Shown here: positions 34,634 through 44,217 of the stretch, one piece after another
How positions within the stretch are numbered: position 1 is the stretch's first letter
How the letters are laid out: every line of letters begins with the position of its first letter
The notes under the pieces: generated by a model
The model's database searches: none
What the model was told of the DNA's origin: nothing
The model's input: only the letters and a program-made list of their open reading frames with translations
Position numbers and translations under genes: made by a program
NCBI GenBank assembly: GCA_902789395.1
Contig: CADANY010000002.1
Span: 163,390 to 227,389, forward strand
DNA from: an uncultured Bacteroidia bacterium
GTDB taxonomy: Bacteria > Bacteroidota > Bacteroidia > Bacteroidales > UBA932
Reading direction: 5' to 3'
DNA length: 64,000 nt

Positions 34634-36526
34634 ATGAAAACAATGAATAAAATACTCCTCCTTTCGCTTTCCTTGTTCGCGGTCGCTTCCTGCGTCAAGC
34701 CGGAGGTGTCGGTGAACGCCGACTTTACGACCGACAAGGATGTATACGAACTCTACGAGGATATCAAGATTATAAATACCTCCACGGCGACCAATGACAT
34801 CATCGTCGCCTGCAAGTGGGAATGGGGTTCGGAGTACAGATGGGGCAAACAGTTGGAAGAGCCGATCTCCTTCGATACGGTCGGAGAAAAGGAAATCCGG
34901 CTGACCGCCGTCACCAACAGCAACGTGTCCGGAACCTGCGTCAAGAAGATCACGATTCAGGATACCAACAAGCGTCCTGTTGCCGACTTTACATGGACTC
35001 CGGCCTCCGGAATCGTGGCCGGCGATACGGTACAGTTCACCGACAAGTCTTCCGATCCTGACGGAAAGATTGTTTCCTGGGAGTGGAAGATCGGATCCAG
35101 CGTCATCACCGAACAGAATCCTTCGTTCACGTTCAACGAATTCGGCGACATTGAAGTAACCCTGACCGTTACCGACAACCAGCGCGGAAAAGGCTCCGTT
35201 ACCAAGACCATCCACGTTGAAAAGAACCAGAATTCCATGGAGCTTCTCTGGGCTTCGTCGTACGACAGCGACGGCGACGTCATCTTCACTTCGCCGGCCG
35301 TCAGCCCGGACGGAAATACCATCTATGTCTACTCCAGCGGCATGCACCTGGTGGCAGTCGGCAAGGACGGCAAGCAGAAGTGGAGTTTCGACGCCACCGG
35401 CCACAATCCTGCCGTGAACAAGAATTTCAGCACCGCCACTCCTTCCGTCGATGCGGACGGTACGATTTTCTTCATCGCGGGCAACAAGGATACCCAGGAT
35501 AAGACGAGAACCTACGAAACCGGTATCTACGCCATCAATCCCGACGGCAGCCAGAAGTGGTACTATCCGTACGGATATGGCTATTTCATCAATGTCATCC
35601 CGCTGGTTCTCCAGGACAAGATCTTCGTTGAGACGAAGCGGAATCCTTCGGCCGGCGACTTCCCTGAGCTCTGGCCTTCCGGCGGATCCGACAACGGTCT
35701 GCTGATCAACAAGGCGGACGGTTCCTACGGCGGATACCTCCAGGTCAAGCGGGGGTCGCACGGCGGTGTCGCCGCGACGAAGGAAGAGAACTTCCTGGTC
35801 CATACCGACAGCAAGTACGGTACCCGTGTCTACTGGAAGGAAGGTTCTGAATGGAAGTATTATGGACCCGCAGCGGGTCAGGACGCCTTCATGCTCGGAT
35901 ACATTGGAAAGAAGAACACCGAAATCGGTTTCACCAGCTACATGGCGATCGCTCCGGACAACAAGGTCTACATCCTCTACGGGAAAGCCGACGGAGCAAG
36001 TAGTTCCGAGTCTGCAGCAACCCTTCTCTGCTACGATCTGGGCAAGTATGACAAGACTGCCGGCTCGTCGCCCGAATGGATCCTCGATCTTGAAGGGACC
36101 AACAAGATGTACTACAGTCTGGGTACGGTCATCGGACAAGACGGGACCGTCTATGTGACGACCACCGCGGGCGTTACTGCTGTGAACCCGAACGGGACCA
36201 GGAAGTGGTTTGCTCCCGCTTCCGGTAACGAGGTGATGGGCAGCCCTGCCGTTGACAAGCTCGGCTATGTCTACTTCTGCGAAACGGCTGCGGACATGAC
36301 TGTAGGCAAGCTGGTGAAACTCAACGCGGAAGGAACGAAAGTTGCGGAACTGACCTTGGGCCAGAGCCTTTGCACTTCCCCGACGATCGGTCCCGAAGGA
36401 ACCGTCTACTGCAACGGAATCAAGGACGGTAAACCGACCCTTTCCGCAGTAGCCGGCGTCGCAGAACCGGCGACGGGATGGTCACAGCTGGGCGGCAATC
36501 CCCGCAAAACCTGTAAATTCGAATAA
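34634..36526 (+). CDS. Lipoprotein with two PKD-like domains and a PQQ-type beta-propeller
   Basis: About 630 residues. The open frame begins at ATG 34622, but Met at 34634 or 34643 directly precedes the signal (LFAVASC lipobox) and is preferred. Two PKD-like domains (about 25-105 and 110-195; the second has VQFTDKSSDPDGKIVSWEW) come before a propeller of PQQ/WD-like blades with repeated PDGxxY and GxxKW patterns (DGKQKWSFDA, DGSQKWYYPY, NGTRKWFAPA). In the operon it takes the place of a surface ligand-binding protein after SusD. Enzymatic function is not evident; no quinoprotein active-site ring was recognised. Confidence 0.82.
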   Translation: MKTMNKILLLSLSLFAVASCVKPEVSVNADFTTDKDVYELYEDIKIINTSTATNDIIVACKWEWGSEYRWGKQLEEPISFDTVGEKEIRLTAVTNSNVSGTCVKKITIQDTNKRPVADFTWTPASGIVAGDTVQFTDKSSDPDGKIVSWEWKIGSSVITEQNPSFTFNEFGDIEVTLTVTDNQRGKGSVTKTIHVEKNQNSMELLWASSYDSDGDVIFTSPAVSPDGNTIYVYSSGMHLVAVGKDGKQKWSFDATGHNPAVNKNFSTATPSVDADGTIFFIAGNKDTQDKTRTYETGIYAINPDGSQKWYYPYGYGYFINVIPLVLQDKIFVETKRNPSAGDFPELWPSGGSDNGLLINKADGSYGGYLQVKRGSHGGVAATKEENFLVHTDSKYGTRVYWKEGSEWKYYGPAAGQDAFMLGYIGKKNTEIGFTSYMAIAPDNKVYILYGKADGASSSESAATLLCYDLGKYDKTAGSSPEWILDLEGTNKMYYSLGTVIGQDGTVYVTTTAGVTAVNPNGTRKWFAPASGNEVMGSPAVDKLGYVYFCETAADMTVGKLVKLNAEGTKVAELTLGQSLCTSPTIGPEGTVYCNGIKDGKPTLSAVAGVAEPATGWSQLGGNPRKTCKFE

Positions 36527-36531
36527 AGCCC

Positions 36532-37530
36532 ATGAAGAATAACCTTCTTTTTGTCTCTCTCCTGTCCGCAGTGCTGCTGTTTGCAGCCTGCGGGCCGGAG
36601 AACGTCGTCAATCCGGTCACGCCGCCCAAACCCGACGAGCCGGCCGAGCCGGTCGTAACTCCGCCGGATCCGGCGGGTCCGGTGTCCATGACCGTATGTA
36701 CCTTCAATATCCGTTACGCCAACAACAACGACAAGTATCCGGACGGCAGCAGTGCCGCCTGGAGCGCCCGCCGGGAGGCTGTAAAGAAATTCGTGGATAC
36801 GGTCAAGCCAGACATCATCGGCCTGCAGGAAGTCCGGGCGACCCAGTCGCAGGACTTCGCCACTTTCTTCGGAAAGGATTATGATTACTATGATGTCGGC
36901 CGTGACAGCAAAACCGGCGAATCGGTTGCCAGCGCGAATTGCGAAGGGGTCGGGGTCCTGTACCGGAAAGACCGGTTTGAACTGGTCGTGAAGGACTTTT
37001 TCTGGCTGGACGAGGACCTCAGGACCCTTCCTGCCAAGAACAGCGACGGGACCTACGGAGCCTGGAAATCCGCTTGCCGGAGGGTTACGGTCTATGTGGA
37101 ACTCAAGGACAAGAAGCACGGCAATTCCGTCATCTGGTTCTTCCCTACCCACTATGACCACAAAAGTACCGAGGCGAGGAAAAACTCCGCGGATCTGATG
37201 GTCCGGCAGATGAAGGCCCTTTGCAAGGTGAGCGACCTGAAAGAGACCGATCCGGTCATCTTCCATGTCGGGGATCTCAACACGACCTACGACAACAACC
37301 AGCTGCAGCGTCTCAAGGAAAATATGTACTACGCTCGCCTGGCCGTGGACGGCCCCGACAAATTCACCGGGACCTTCAACGGATTCAATGACAGCAACAG
37401 CTTGATCGACCATATCTTCTACGGCGGCAAATCGGTCAAGCCCGTGAAATACTGGGTCGACAAGACCAATTACGGGGTACCGTTCCTTTCGGACCACTAC
37501 CCCGTTCTCTTCCAATGGGAATATCGCTAA
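36532..37530 (+). CDS. EEP-family phosphodiesterase/nuclease lipoprotein
   Basis: 332 residues, lipobox FAAC, then a Pro-rich tether with repeated PxxP spacing (about 25-55). EEP motifs: TVCTFNIRYANNNDKYPDG near 57, IIGLQEVRATQ with metal-binding Glu near 100, FHVGDLNTTYDNNQL near 243 and LSDHYPVLFQWE at the end. It likely sits on the outer surface and cleaves a phosphodiester before SusC/SusD uptake. It ends the second SusC locus. Its stop overlaps the convergent small lipoprotein gene by four bases (CTAA). Confidence 0.9.
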   Translation: MKNNLLFVSLLSAVLLFAACGPENVVNPVTPPKPDEPAEPVVTPPDPAGPVSMTVCTFNIRYANNNDKYPDGSSAAWSARREAVKKFVDTVKPDIIGLQEVRATQSQDFATFFGKDYDYYDVGRDSKTGESVASANCEGVGVLYRKDRFELVVKDFFWLDEDLRTLPAKNSDGTYGAWKSACRRVTVYVELKDKKHGNSVIWFFPTHYDHKSTEARKNSADLMVRQMKALCKVSDLKETDPVIFHVGDLNTTYDNNQLQRLKENMYYARLAVDGPDKFTGTFNGFNDSNSLIDHIFYGGKSVKPVKYWVDKTNYGVPFLSDHYPVLFQWEYR

Positions 37531-37988
37531 TCTGGGTTTGTCGAAATGTCGACCGCCTCTACTCTCAGATCCAATTGTGGGGTATACTTGAACTGAATCG
37601 GAATTAGTCCGTTGAGATAGAGGGTATACTCTTTGCCCCTCTCAAGACCGCGGACCAGATACTTGACCTCTTCAATCGGACAGACGCAATTGGCTAAGGG
37701 ATCGACCCAGAATCGGAGATAAATCTCCGTCCCCTGGATCTCCAGTTTAGCCTGGACGCCCATCTTTTCGATGGCACAATTGTAATCGCCCCACTCGTCG
37801 GTGACGAGAAGTCCCGCTGATGTATATTTAAGGTGGATGAATTCATCTCGATCCACTCCGCCCGAGTGGGCGCGGGTCTCATAGGATTTGGCGCATTCGG
37901 TATGATATACTTTGCCGGGTTCCAGGGAAAGGGCCTGACACCCGGCAAGCAGTAGCGCGGCGGAAAGATATGCAAAGATTTTATTCAT
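37527..37988 (-). CDS. Small lipoprotein of unknown function
   Basis: 153 residues with lipobox LAGC (Cys 17) after a typical signal. The mature part is predicted mostly beta-strand (LKYTSAGLLVTDEWGDYNCA, QGTEIYLRFW) with two Cys beyond the lipid-bearing one in AIEK/NCVCP regions. I recognise no family. It stands between the second SusC locus and aspS; 57 bases separate it from the aspS stop, so it could be transcribed with aspS. Confidence 0.65.
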   Translation of the reverse strand: MNKIFAYLSAALLLAGCQALSLEPGKVYHTECAKSYETRAHSGGVDRDEFIHLKYTSAGLLVTDEWGDYNCAIEKMGVQAKLEIQGTEIYLRFWVDPLANCVCPIEEVKYLVRGLERGKEYTLYLNGLIPIQFKYTPQLDLRVEAVDISTNPD

Positions 37989-38045
37989 GATTCGCGGTTT
38001 TTAATATGAAATCCAGAAAGAGGTAAAATCTTGCATGAAAAAGGT

Positions 38046-39815
38046 TTACGCTTTCAAATCTATTTTAATCTGGAGTTCATCGAGCTGGACCTGATCGATT
38101 TCCGACGGGGAATCGATCATTACGTCGCGTCCCTGATTGTTCTTCGGGAAAGCGATATAGTCACGGATCGAGTCGCTGCCGCCGAAGAGGGCGCAGACGC
38201 GGTCGAAACCGAAAGCCAGACCGCCATGGGGCGGTGCGCCGAACTTGAAGGCATTGATGATGAATCCGAATTTCATCTCGGCTTCTTCCTCTCCGATGCC
38301 AAGGACTTCGAACATCCGCTTCTGCATGTCTGCATTGTGGATCCGGATGCTGCCGCCGCCGAGCTCCGATCCGTTGAGGACGAAGTCATAGGCGTTGGCG
38401 CAAACGCGCTCAAGGTCTTCCTTCTTATTGCTGTAGAACCATTTCTCATGCTCCGGTTTCGGGGCGGTGAAGGGGTGGTGCATCGCATAGAAACGCTGGG
38501 TCTCGTCGTCCCACTCGAGGAGCGGGAAGTCTACGATCCAGAGCGGAGCGAATACCTTCGGGTCCCTCAGGCCCAGGCGGTTCCCCATCTCGAGGCGCAG
38601 GACGCCGAGCATGGTCTGGACCTTGCGGCGGTTGTCTCCGCTCATGACGAGAATCAGGTCTCCGGGTTTCGCTTCCGCCGTTTCGGCGATCTTGGCGAGA
38701 TCCTCAGGACCATAGAACTTATCGATGGAGGATTTGAAGGTTCCGTCAGCGTTGACCCGGATATAGATCAGTCCCTTGGCTCCGACCTGGGGGCGCTTGA
38801 CCCATTCGGTCAGTTCGTCGACCTGCTTGCGGGTATATTCCGCAGCACCGGGGACGGCGATCGACCCGATATAGGCGGCTCCGTCGAGGACACCGAATCC
38901 CTTGCCCTTGGCAACGTCCGTCAGTTCATGGATTGTCATGCCGAAGCGGATATCCGGCTTGTCGGATCCGTAGTTATCCATCGCGTCGTACCAGCTCATC
39001 CGCGGGAGGGGATTGGGGACGTCGACGCCAAGGACGTTCTTGAAGAGCGTCCGCATCATTCCCTCAAAGGTCCCGAGGACGTCTTCCTGCTCGACGAAGG
39101 ACATCTCGCAGTCGATCTGCGTGAATTCCGGCTGGCGGTCGGCACGGAGGTCTTCGTCACGGAAGCAGCGTACGATCTGGAAATACCGGTCGTATCCGGC
39201 GACCATCAGCAACTGCTTGAAGGTCTGCGGGGACTGCGGAAGGGCGTAGAACTGTCCGGGGTTCATGCGGGACGGCACGACAAAATCGCGGGCCCCTTCC
39301 GGGGTAGACTTGATCAGGTAGGGGGTCTCGATTTCCATGAAACCCTTTTCGTCCAGATAGTTCCGAACCTCATGGGCGATACGGTGACGGAGCATGAGTG
39401 CCTGCTTGAGCGGTCCGCGGCGAAGGTCGAGATAACGGTATTTCATCCGGAGGTCATCCCCGCCGTCAGACTCGTCTTCGATCGTGAAGGGCGGGGTGAC
39501 GGATTTATTGAGGACCGTAATGCCGGAAACCTTGATTTCGATCTCTCCGGTCGGCATTTTGAGGTTTTTGCTCTGGCGCTCAATGACCTCACCTGTTGCC
39601 TGGATGACAAATTCGCGTCCGAGGGAGGTCGCCGTTTCGACAAGGTCAGCCGGAGCGTCCGCCTCGACGACAAGCTGTGTGATGCCGTAGCGGTCGCGGA
39701 GATCGATAAAGGTCATACCTCCGAGTTTACGGGCCTTCTGGACCCAGCCGGCGAGGGTAACCCTCTCCCCGGCGTTCGCGATGCGGAGCTCTCCGCAAGT
39801 ATGTGTTCTGTACAT
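38046..39815 (-). CDS. aspS: Aspartyl-tRNA synthetase
   Basis: 589 residues from ATG 39815; an extension to 39959 runs over the S1/P1 nuclease gene and is rejected. N-terminal OB-fold anticodon-binding domain ([29 protein letters not shown]), class II catalytic core with motif 2 [18 protein letters not shown], the bacterial GAD insertion domain (about 290-420), and motif 3 [15 protein letters not shown]. It charges tRNA-Asp. Gene is monocistronic or followed by the small lipoprotein. Confidence 0.98.
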   Translation of the reverse strand: MYRTHTCGELRIANAGERVTLAGWVQKARKLGGMTFIDLRDRYGITQLVVEADAPADLVETATSLGREFVIQATGEVIERQSKNLKMPTGEIEIKVSGITVLNKSVTPPFTIEDESDGGDDLRMKYRYLDLRRGPLKQALMLRHRIAHEVRNYLDEKGFMEIETPYLIKSTPEGARDFVVPSRMNPGQFYALPQSPQTFKQLLMVAGYDRYFQIVRCFRDEDLRADRQPEFTQIDCEMSFVEQEDVLGTFEGMMRTLFKNVLGVDVPNPLPRMSWYDAMDNYGSDKPDIRFGMTIHELTDVAKGKGFGVLDGAAYIGSIAVPGAAEYTRKQVDELTEWVKRPQVGAKGLIYIRVNADGTFKSSIDKFYGPEDLAKIAETAEAKPGDLILVMSGDNRRKVQTMLGVLRLEMGNRLGLRDPKVFAPLWIVDFPLLEWDDETQRFYAMHHPFTAPKPEHEKWFYSNKKEDLERVCANAYDFVLNGSELGGGSIRIHNADMQKRMFEVLGIGEEEAEMKFGFIINAFKFGAPPHGGLAFGFDRVCALFGGSDSIRDYIAFPKNNQGRDVMIDSPSEIDQVQLDELQIKIDLKA

Positions 39816-39842
39816 AAGTGGACGGTTTTTCAGTTCAGTCCG

Positions 39843-39859
39843 CAAAGATAGCAAAAATA
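39843..39859 (-). promoter_or_regulatory. Two candidate -7 elements upstream of aspS
   Basis: Read on the minus strand, TATTTTTG (39852-39859) and TATCTTTG (39843-39850) both match TAnnTTTG, one base apart, 28-37 bases before the aspS start. Only one may be used. No clear -33 box. Confidence 0.45.
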
Positions 39860-39885
39860 AGGGAAGGGCGGATCGATTGTCCGCT

Positions 39886-40740
39886 CTATTTGGAATGCTT
39901 CCGTGCGTACTTCGGGTCGAAGGCCATGTTGAGGGCATGGGCCAGCCGGTATCCGGCATTGCGGATCTGGGTCTTCATGAGGGGCGTATGGTCCCGGATC
40001 CATTTGGCGTTGATCGTGTCTCCGTCCTGGATTTCAAGACGGCACTCCTGGCACTTGTCGGCAACGTCCTTGCCCCAGTCGTAGATCGTTCCCTTGCAGA
40101 TTTCCTCGATCTGCTCCGGAGAGCAGTCGTCGCAGATTTCGGCAATGTCGGAATAACTGAAAGGAAGGTGGTTCGTGACCATATAATTGTCCCAGACGAC
40201 ATGGTAGGTCGTCAGCTGGCCCGCGAAAGTCACGGGATACTTGCCGATATCCTTATATTTGGCGGCATAACGGACATGGCCGGGGCAATGCATGTCTCCG
40301 ATCAGATGGGTGACCATGACAAGTTCCTTCCAGCGGATTGAATCCGGGAAGTCCTTTGCATGGGCGAGATCCTGAAGGCAGTGGTCGGCAAAGTAAACGT
40401 TGTTGACGAGCTGACGGCCCGTTCCGGGTTCATGCAGGGTCGTATACGGACGGTTATCTGGGTCGACTTCGAAGGTATGGGCATGACCGATTCCTTCGGT
40501 CCATTCCAACGGGAAGGTTGCATCTACTTCTGCGCGGTAATCGTCGCAGTACGAAGCGATGGCAACGAGCGGGGTGCCCTGCATGATTTCCTGGACCCGT
40601 TTCTGTGTCGTCTTGGTAAGGTGGTTCTGGGCGATTTTCGCCACGGCGGCATGGCCCATACGGCCCCACCCGAAGGCGGAAGCCGGAATCAGCGCCGCGA
40701 TAAACAGGGCGGCAATGGTCTTTGAAAAGAGATTTTTCAT
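39886..40740 (-). CDS. S1/P1-type zinc-dependent nuclease
   Basis: 284 residues, signal peptide ending ASAFG so that the mature protein starts at Trp ([14 protein letters not shown]), as required for S1/P1 nucleases where the N-terminal Trp binds zinc. Further zinc-ligand motifs: [34 protein letters not shown] and [10 protein letters not shown]. The family degrades single-stranded DNA/RNA and 3'-nucleotides outside the cytoplasm, giving phosphate and nucleosides. It is divergent from rsmA and about 70 bases upstream of aspS in the same direction. Confidence 0.93.
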   Translation of the reverse strand: MKNLFSKTIAALFIAALIPASAFGWGRMGHAAVAKIAQNHLTKTTQKRVQEIMQGTPLVAIASYCDDYRAEVDATFPLEWTEGIGHAHTFEVDPDNRPYTTLHEPGTGRQLVNNVYFADHCLQDLAHAKDFPDSIRWKELVMVTHLIGDMHCPGHVRYAAKYKDIGKYPVTFAGQLTTYHVVWDNYMVTNHLPFSYSDIAEICDDCSPEQIEEICKGTIYDWGKDVADKCQECRLEIQDGDTINAKWIRDHTPLMKTQIRNAGYRLAHALNMAFDPKYARKHSK

Positions 40741-40784
40741 TTTGCGGTCAGTTATAATCGACTAGCAAGTTACTGAAAAAAACT

Positions 40785-40792
40785 TATCTTTG
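40785..40792 (+). promoter_or_regulatory. Candidate -7 promoter element of rsmA
   Basis: TATCTTTG fits TAnnTTTG and lies eight bases before the rsmA ATG, implying a very short or absent leader. No clear -33 box. Confidence 0.5.
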
Positions 40793-40800
40793 CAATTGTT

Positions 40801-41616
40801 ATGGAAGTTCGCGCAAAAAAATCCTTAGGTCAGCATTTTCTGACGGATCAGTCGATTGCCAAGGCAATCGTGGATGCCCTCTCCCCGTCAGCAGAGCGGA
40901 TGCCGGTGCTGGAGGTCGGTCCCGGTATGGGCGTACTGACGCAGTATCTGCTGCAGCGGGAAGACATCGACTTGAAACTCGTCGAGATCGACGGAGAGTC
41001 CGTGGACTATCTGCTGACCCACTTCCAAGGCATGCAGGGCAGACTCTATCAAGCTGATTTTTTGAAGCTTCCGCTTGAGAGAATCTTCCCGGGGGATTTC
41101 GCGGTCATCGGGAATTTCCCCTATAATATTTCTTCCCAGATTTTCTTCAAAATCCTGGACTGCAAGGATCGCGTTCCCGAGGTTGTCTGCATGATCCAGA
41201 AAGAAGTGGCCGAACGGATCGCGGAAAAGCCCGGGACGAAAACCTATGGAATCCTTTCCGTCCTGCTTCAGGCATGGTACGATATCGAATATCTCTTTAC
41301 GGTCGGATCCGGGGCCTTTGCCCCGCCGCCCAAGGTCCAGTCCGCCGTAATCCGGCTCCGCCGGAACGGAAGGAAGGATCTCGGGTGCGATGAAAAACTG
41401 TTCAAGACGGTCGTAAAAACCGCCTTCGGACAACGCCGGAAAACCCTTCGGAATTCGTTGAAACCATTGATACAGGCGCGATTGGATTCCTTAGGAGAAG
41501 ATCCGGAAACCTTCAAATCCAATCCGGTCTTCGACCTTCGTCCCGAACGTCTCGGCGTCGAAGACTTTATCTCCCTAACCCGGTTGTTGACTCCTTCAGC
41601 CCCCCTTCCTCATTGA
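40801..41616 (+). CDS. rsmA: 16S rRNA dimethyladenosine transferase RsmA (KsgA)
   Basis: 271 residues, usual length. KKSLGQHFLTDQSIAKAI at the N-terminus, SAM-binding LEVGPGMGVLTQ near residue 39, catalytic NFPYNISSQIF near 106 (NLPY motif with Phe for Leu), and the helical C-terminal domain with AFGQRRKTLRNSL. It dimethylates two adjacent adenines in helix 45 of 16S rRNA late in 30S assembly. The next gene starts one base after its stop. Confidence 0.97.
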   Translation: MEVRAKKSLGQHFLTDQSIAKAIVDALSPSAERMPVLEVGPGMGVLTQYLLQREDIDLKLVEIDGESVDYLLTHFQGMQGRLYQADFLKLPLERIFPGDFAVIGNFPYNISSQIFFKILDCKDRVPEVVCMIQKEVAERIAEKPGTKTYGILSVLLQAWYDIEYLFTVGSGAFAPPPKVQSAVIRLRRNGRKDLGCDEKLFKTVVKTAFGQRRKTLRNSLKPLIQARLDSLGEDPETFKSNPVFDLRPERLGVEDFISLTRLLTPSAPLPH

Positions 41617-41617
41617 T

Positions 41618-42916
41618 ATGAAAACACTTTCCATTTCCAAGAGCATCCCCGTCGTAGGGGAATACGACGTTGTGGTCTGCGGCGGCGGCCCCGCCGGATT
41701 CATCGCGGCCGTTGCTGCAGCGCGCGAAGGCGCAAGGACAGCACTTGTCGAGCAGTATGGTTTTCTTGGAGGAATGGCGACGGCCGGTCTTGTCGCCCCG
41801 ATCAGCGTCTTTACCTATAAAGGAGAGTTGGTCGCCGGCGGCCTTCCCTGGGAATTCGTCCACCGGCTGGAGTCTATGGGCGGTGCCCTAATTGAAAAAC
41901 CGCTCGGAAACGTAGCCTTCGATCCGGAGCTCTATAAGCTATGTGCCCAGCGGATGGCCCTTGAAGCGGGAGTGGACCTCTATCTCCATTCTTATCTGAC
42001 CGGCTGCCGGCAGGAAGAAAACTCAATCACCCACGTCTTCATAGAGAATAAAAACGGCACAGAGGCTCTTTCCGGATCGGTTTTTGTCGATGCTACCGGG
42101 GATGCGGACCTGGCCCATTTTGCCGGTGTGCCGATGCAGCCTCGGGACGGAGCGCCCCTCCAGCCTGCCTCTACCTATTTTATCCTTTCGGGAGTCGATA
42201 CGGACTCCCCGCTGATCCGCGAGGCTATGCACCACAATAAGCAGGGCGAAAACTGTCACTGTCTTCCGGTCAGGGAGCGGCTGATGGAACTTCCGGACAT
42301 GCCTGATTTTGGCGGACCCTGGTTCTGTACGGTCCTGCATGAGGGCTCCGTAGCGGTCAATATGACCCGTACCCGGACGGATGCCTGCGAGAACAGGGAC
42401 TTTACCGCCGCCGAATGCCGGCTGCGTGAGGATGTTTTCCGGATGGCCCGGATCCTGAAAGAGAACTTTCCCGAATTCCGGAATAGCTACGTCTCCGCAG
42501 TTGCACCCCAGGCAGGGGTCCGGGAAACCCGGCGGATCCTCGGGGTCCATACTGTGACGGGCGAGGAATATGTCAGCGCTTTCCATTATGAGGACAGCAT
42601 CGCACGCGGGGCCCATCCCATCGATATCCATGCCGCAAAGGGCAGTTCCCAAAGCCTGACCTTCCTCGAAAAACCGGCGTATGTCCCCTACCGGGCTCTG
42701 ATCGCCACGGACTTCCCGAATCTTGTCGTCGCCGGACGGTGTCTTTCCGCCGACCGTCGCGCCTTCGCCTCCCTTCGGGTACAAGCTTCCTGCATGGCTA
42801 CAGGGCAGGCCGCCGGCCTTGCCGCGGCGCAGACCGTAAAAGGAAACGGAGACATCCGCAAGGCAGACATCCCCGCTTTGATTTCCCGGCTCCATTCCCT
42901 CGGCGTTTGGATATAG
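41618..42916 (+). CDS. FAD-dependent oxidoreductase (FAD_oxidored family)
   Basis: 432 residues. N-terminal FAD-binding Rossmann motif DVVVCGGGPAGFIAAVAAA (GxGxxG) followed by LVEQYGFLGGMATAGLVAP, and a second FAD segment ATDFPNLVVAGRCLSADR near the C-terminus, both typical of the FAD_oxidored family. Substrate unknown; some members sit in sugar- or polyol-degrading loci. Signal peptide absent, so cytoplasmic. The start is one base from the rsmA stop, suggesting co-transcription without a functional link. Confidence 0.87.
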   Translation: MKTLSISKSIPVVGEYDVVVCGGGPAGFIAAVAAAREGARTALVEQYGFLGGMATAGLVAPISVFTYKGELVAGGLPWEFVHRLESMGGALIEKPLGNVAFDPELYKLCAQRMALEAGVDLYLHSYLTGCRQEENSITHVFIENKNGTEALSGSVFVDATGDADLAHFAGVPMQPRDGAPLQPASTYFILSGVDTDSPLIREAMHHNKQGENCHCLPVRERLMELPDMPDFGGPWFCTVLHEGSVAVNMTRTRTDACENRDFTAAECRLREDVFRMARILKENFPEFRNSYVSAVAPQAGVRETRRILGVHTVTGEEYVSAFHYEDSIARGAHPIDIHAAKGSSQSLTFLEKPAYVPYRALIATDFPNLVVAGRCLSADRRAFASLRVQASCMATGQAAGLAAAQTVKGNGDIRKADIPALISRLHSLGVWI

Positions 42917-42941
42917 CTCTTCTTTGTTTTAGTTCAGTGCT

Positions 42942-44183
42942 CTACAGATACTGCCCGATAAACAAGATACACCCGGTGCTCTTTTCACTAATCAGATAGA
43001 TAAAGGGGCGGTCAATGATAAATTCAGGAGTCGACGGAATAGCAGAAGCGGAACCAATGGAGTAGGCAACGCTAATAGCCGCAGCTTCACTTCCTTTCTT
43101 GTCCATAGAAAACGCCGTCTTATGGATCATTGTGTCGAAAGTAATCTTCTTGTCGGAAATTCCGCTAAGGTCAGAGTCTTCGCCAAACAGTTTGCAGATG
43201 CCTAATCTATTAAGGTTCTTCGCGATTATATTATTCGAGTATGATACATTGATTTTCGGAAGTGATATTTTGTACGGGGAATAACTATGCGTCCGATCCC
43301 TCAGACCATTAAGCACAGTAGAGGACAAGTGATTGCAGGCGGTGTCAAAGATATCGTCCTTCGGAACCAGAATTTCTAGTTGAAAGGCACTGTTCCCATA
43401 AGGGATGGCAGCATACTCCCATCCATTCCGTGAGGAATAGGCAATGGGGATTTTGCCTCCTTCCAGCATCATGACGTTTTCTTGCTTGCCGTTGAGATGA
43501 TAAAATGGCTTCTTCTCCTCTTTCTCAAAAGGCGTTGACCATTTTCCGGAAAAGTAAATCGCATTGGCTGCCAGCATTTTGGAATAAGCAGGTGGAGTGT
43601 CCAGTATCTGGTTGATCTTTCCGTGAGTTTGTTTTTTGCACCAATTGTTCAGTTTATCAAGGAACGCCATTGACGATAGGTCGTCATAATCAGGTTGGAC
43701 GGAGAACCGATTCTTGACAATGTCTATAAACGGAGATTTGATGGACTTATTCAACGTTTTGTCGAACCAGAGCCCATTTGCCGATTCGAGTGTTACGGAA
43801 TTGTCCGCTGTGGTGAGCGCGTTGTATAAAGATGTGTAAAATACCCCAGTTTCTTCAGGAGAAAACTCTTTCAGTCCCAGGGCTGAGACAATCTCTTCCC
43901 TTGTTTCCCCTTCCGCTCCAGCAGAGAGGAGAGAGAGAACAGTCGCAATACTAAAGGGCGAGATAAAGGAAGAGGAACCTTCTTCAAGTGTTCGAACTTC
44001 TCGGAATAAGTTGAGACCAAAGTCGTTAGATGCAGAAAGCATTGTTGCTTCGGCTTTGGTAAGAACAATCGGTTCCATGGGTTTTACAGCCCCGTTCGTA
44101 TCCTTTCCCTGTTTCTCACAACCGAATATAAGGAATAATAGCAAGAGATATGTTTGAATATGAAGAAATGAAAACGTTCTCAT
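42942..44183 (-). CDS. Serpin-family protease inhibitor lipoprotein
   Basis: 413 residues. SPII signal with lipobox IFGC then a short polar linker, so surface or periplasmic anchoring is likely. Full serpin fold: FISPFSIATVLSLLSAGAEG, ANAIYFSGKWSTPFE, and the reactive-centre hinge KKGSEAAAISVAYS, small residues at P15-P9 as in inhibitory serpins. The P1 residue falls in a SIGSAS region, probably Ser or Ala, suggesting elastase- or subtilisin-like targets; exact P1 is uncertain because the loop is longer than in alpha-1-antitrypsin. C-terminal DRPFIYLISEKSTGCILFIG. The gene is clearly richer in A and T than its neighbours, suggesting transfer. Confidence 0.93.
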   Translation of the reverse strand: MRTFSFLHIQTYLLLLFLIFGCEKQGKDTNGAVKPMEPIVLTKAEATMLSASNDFGLNLFREVRTLEEGSSSFISPFSIATVLSLLSAGAEGETREEIVSALGLKEFSPEETGVFYTSLYNALTTADNSVTLESANGLWFDKTLNKSIKSPFIDIVKNRFSVQPDYDDLSSMAFLDKLNNWCKKQTHGKINQILDTPPAYSKMLAANAIYFSGKWSTPFEKEEKKPFYHLNGKQENVMMLEGGKIPIAYSSRNGWEYAAIPYGNSAFQLEILVPKDDIFDTACNHLSSTVLNGLRDRTHSYSPYKISLPKINVSYSNNIIAKNLNRLGICKLFGEDSDLSGISDKKITFDTMIHKTAFSMDKKGSEAAAISVAYSIGSASAIPSTPEFIIDRPFIYLISEKSTGCILFIGQYL

Positions 44184-44216
44184 AGAAAATAGAAAAGAAT
44201 TAGAAAATAGAAAAGA
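44183..44216. repeat. Tandem 16-base A/G repeat in the serpin leader
   Basis: TAGAAAATAGAAAAGA occurs at 44183-44198 and again at 44201-44216. It fills the whole gap between the serpin ATG and the porin stop. On the minus strand the serpin leader is therefore a repeated pyrimidine tract with no Shine-Dalgarno sequence; copy-number change could alter expression. Confidence 0.8.
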
Positions 44217-44217
44217 G

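Noticed and set aside
39816..39959. N-terminal extension of aspS
   Set aside because: It crosses the candidate -7 boxes and enters the S1/P1 nuclease gene; AspS homology starts at [10 protein letters not shown].
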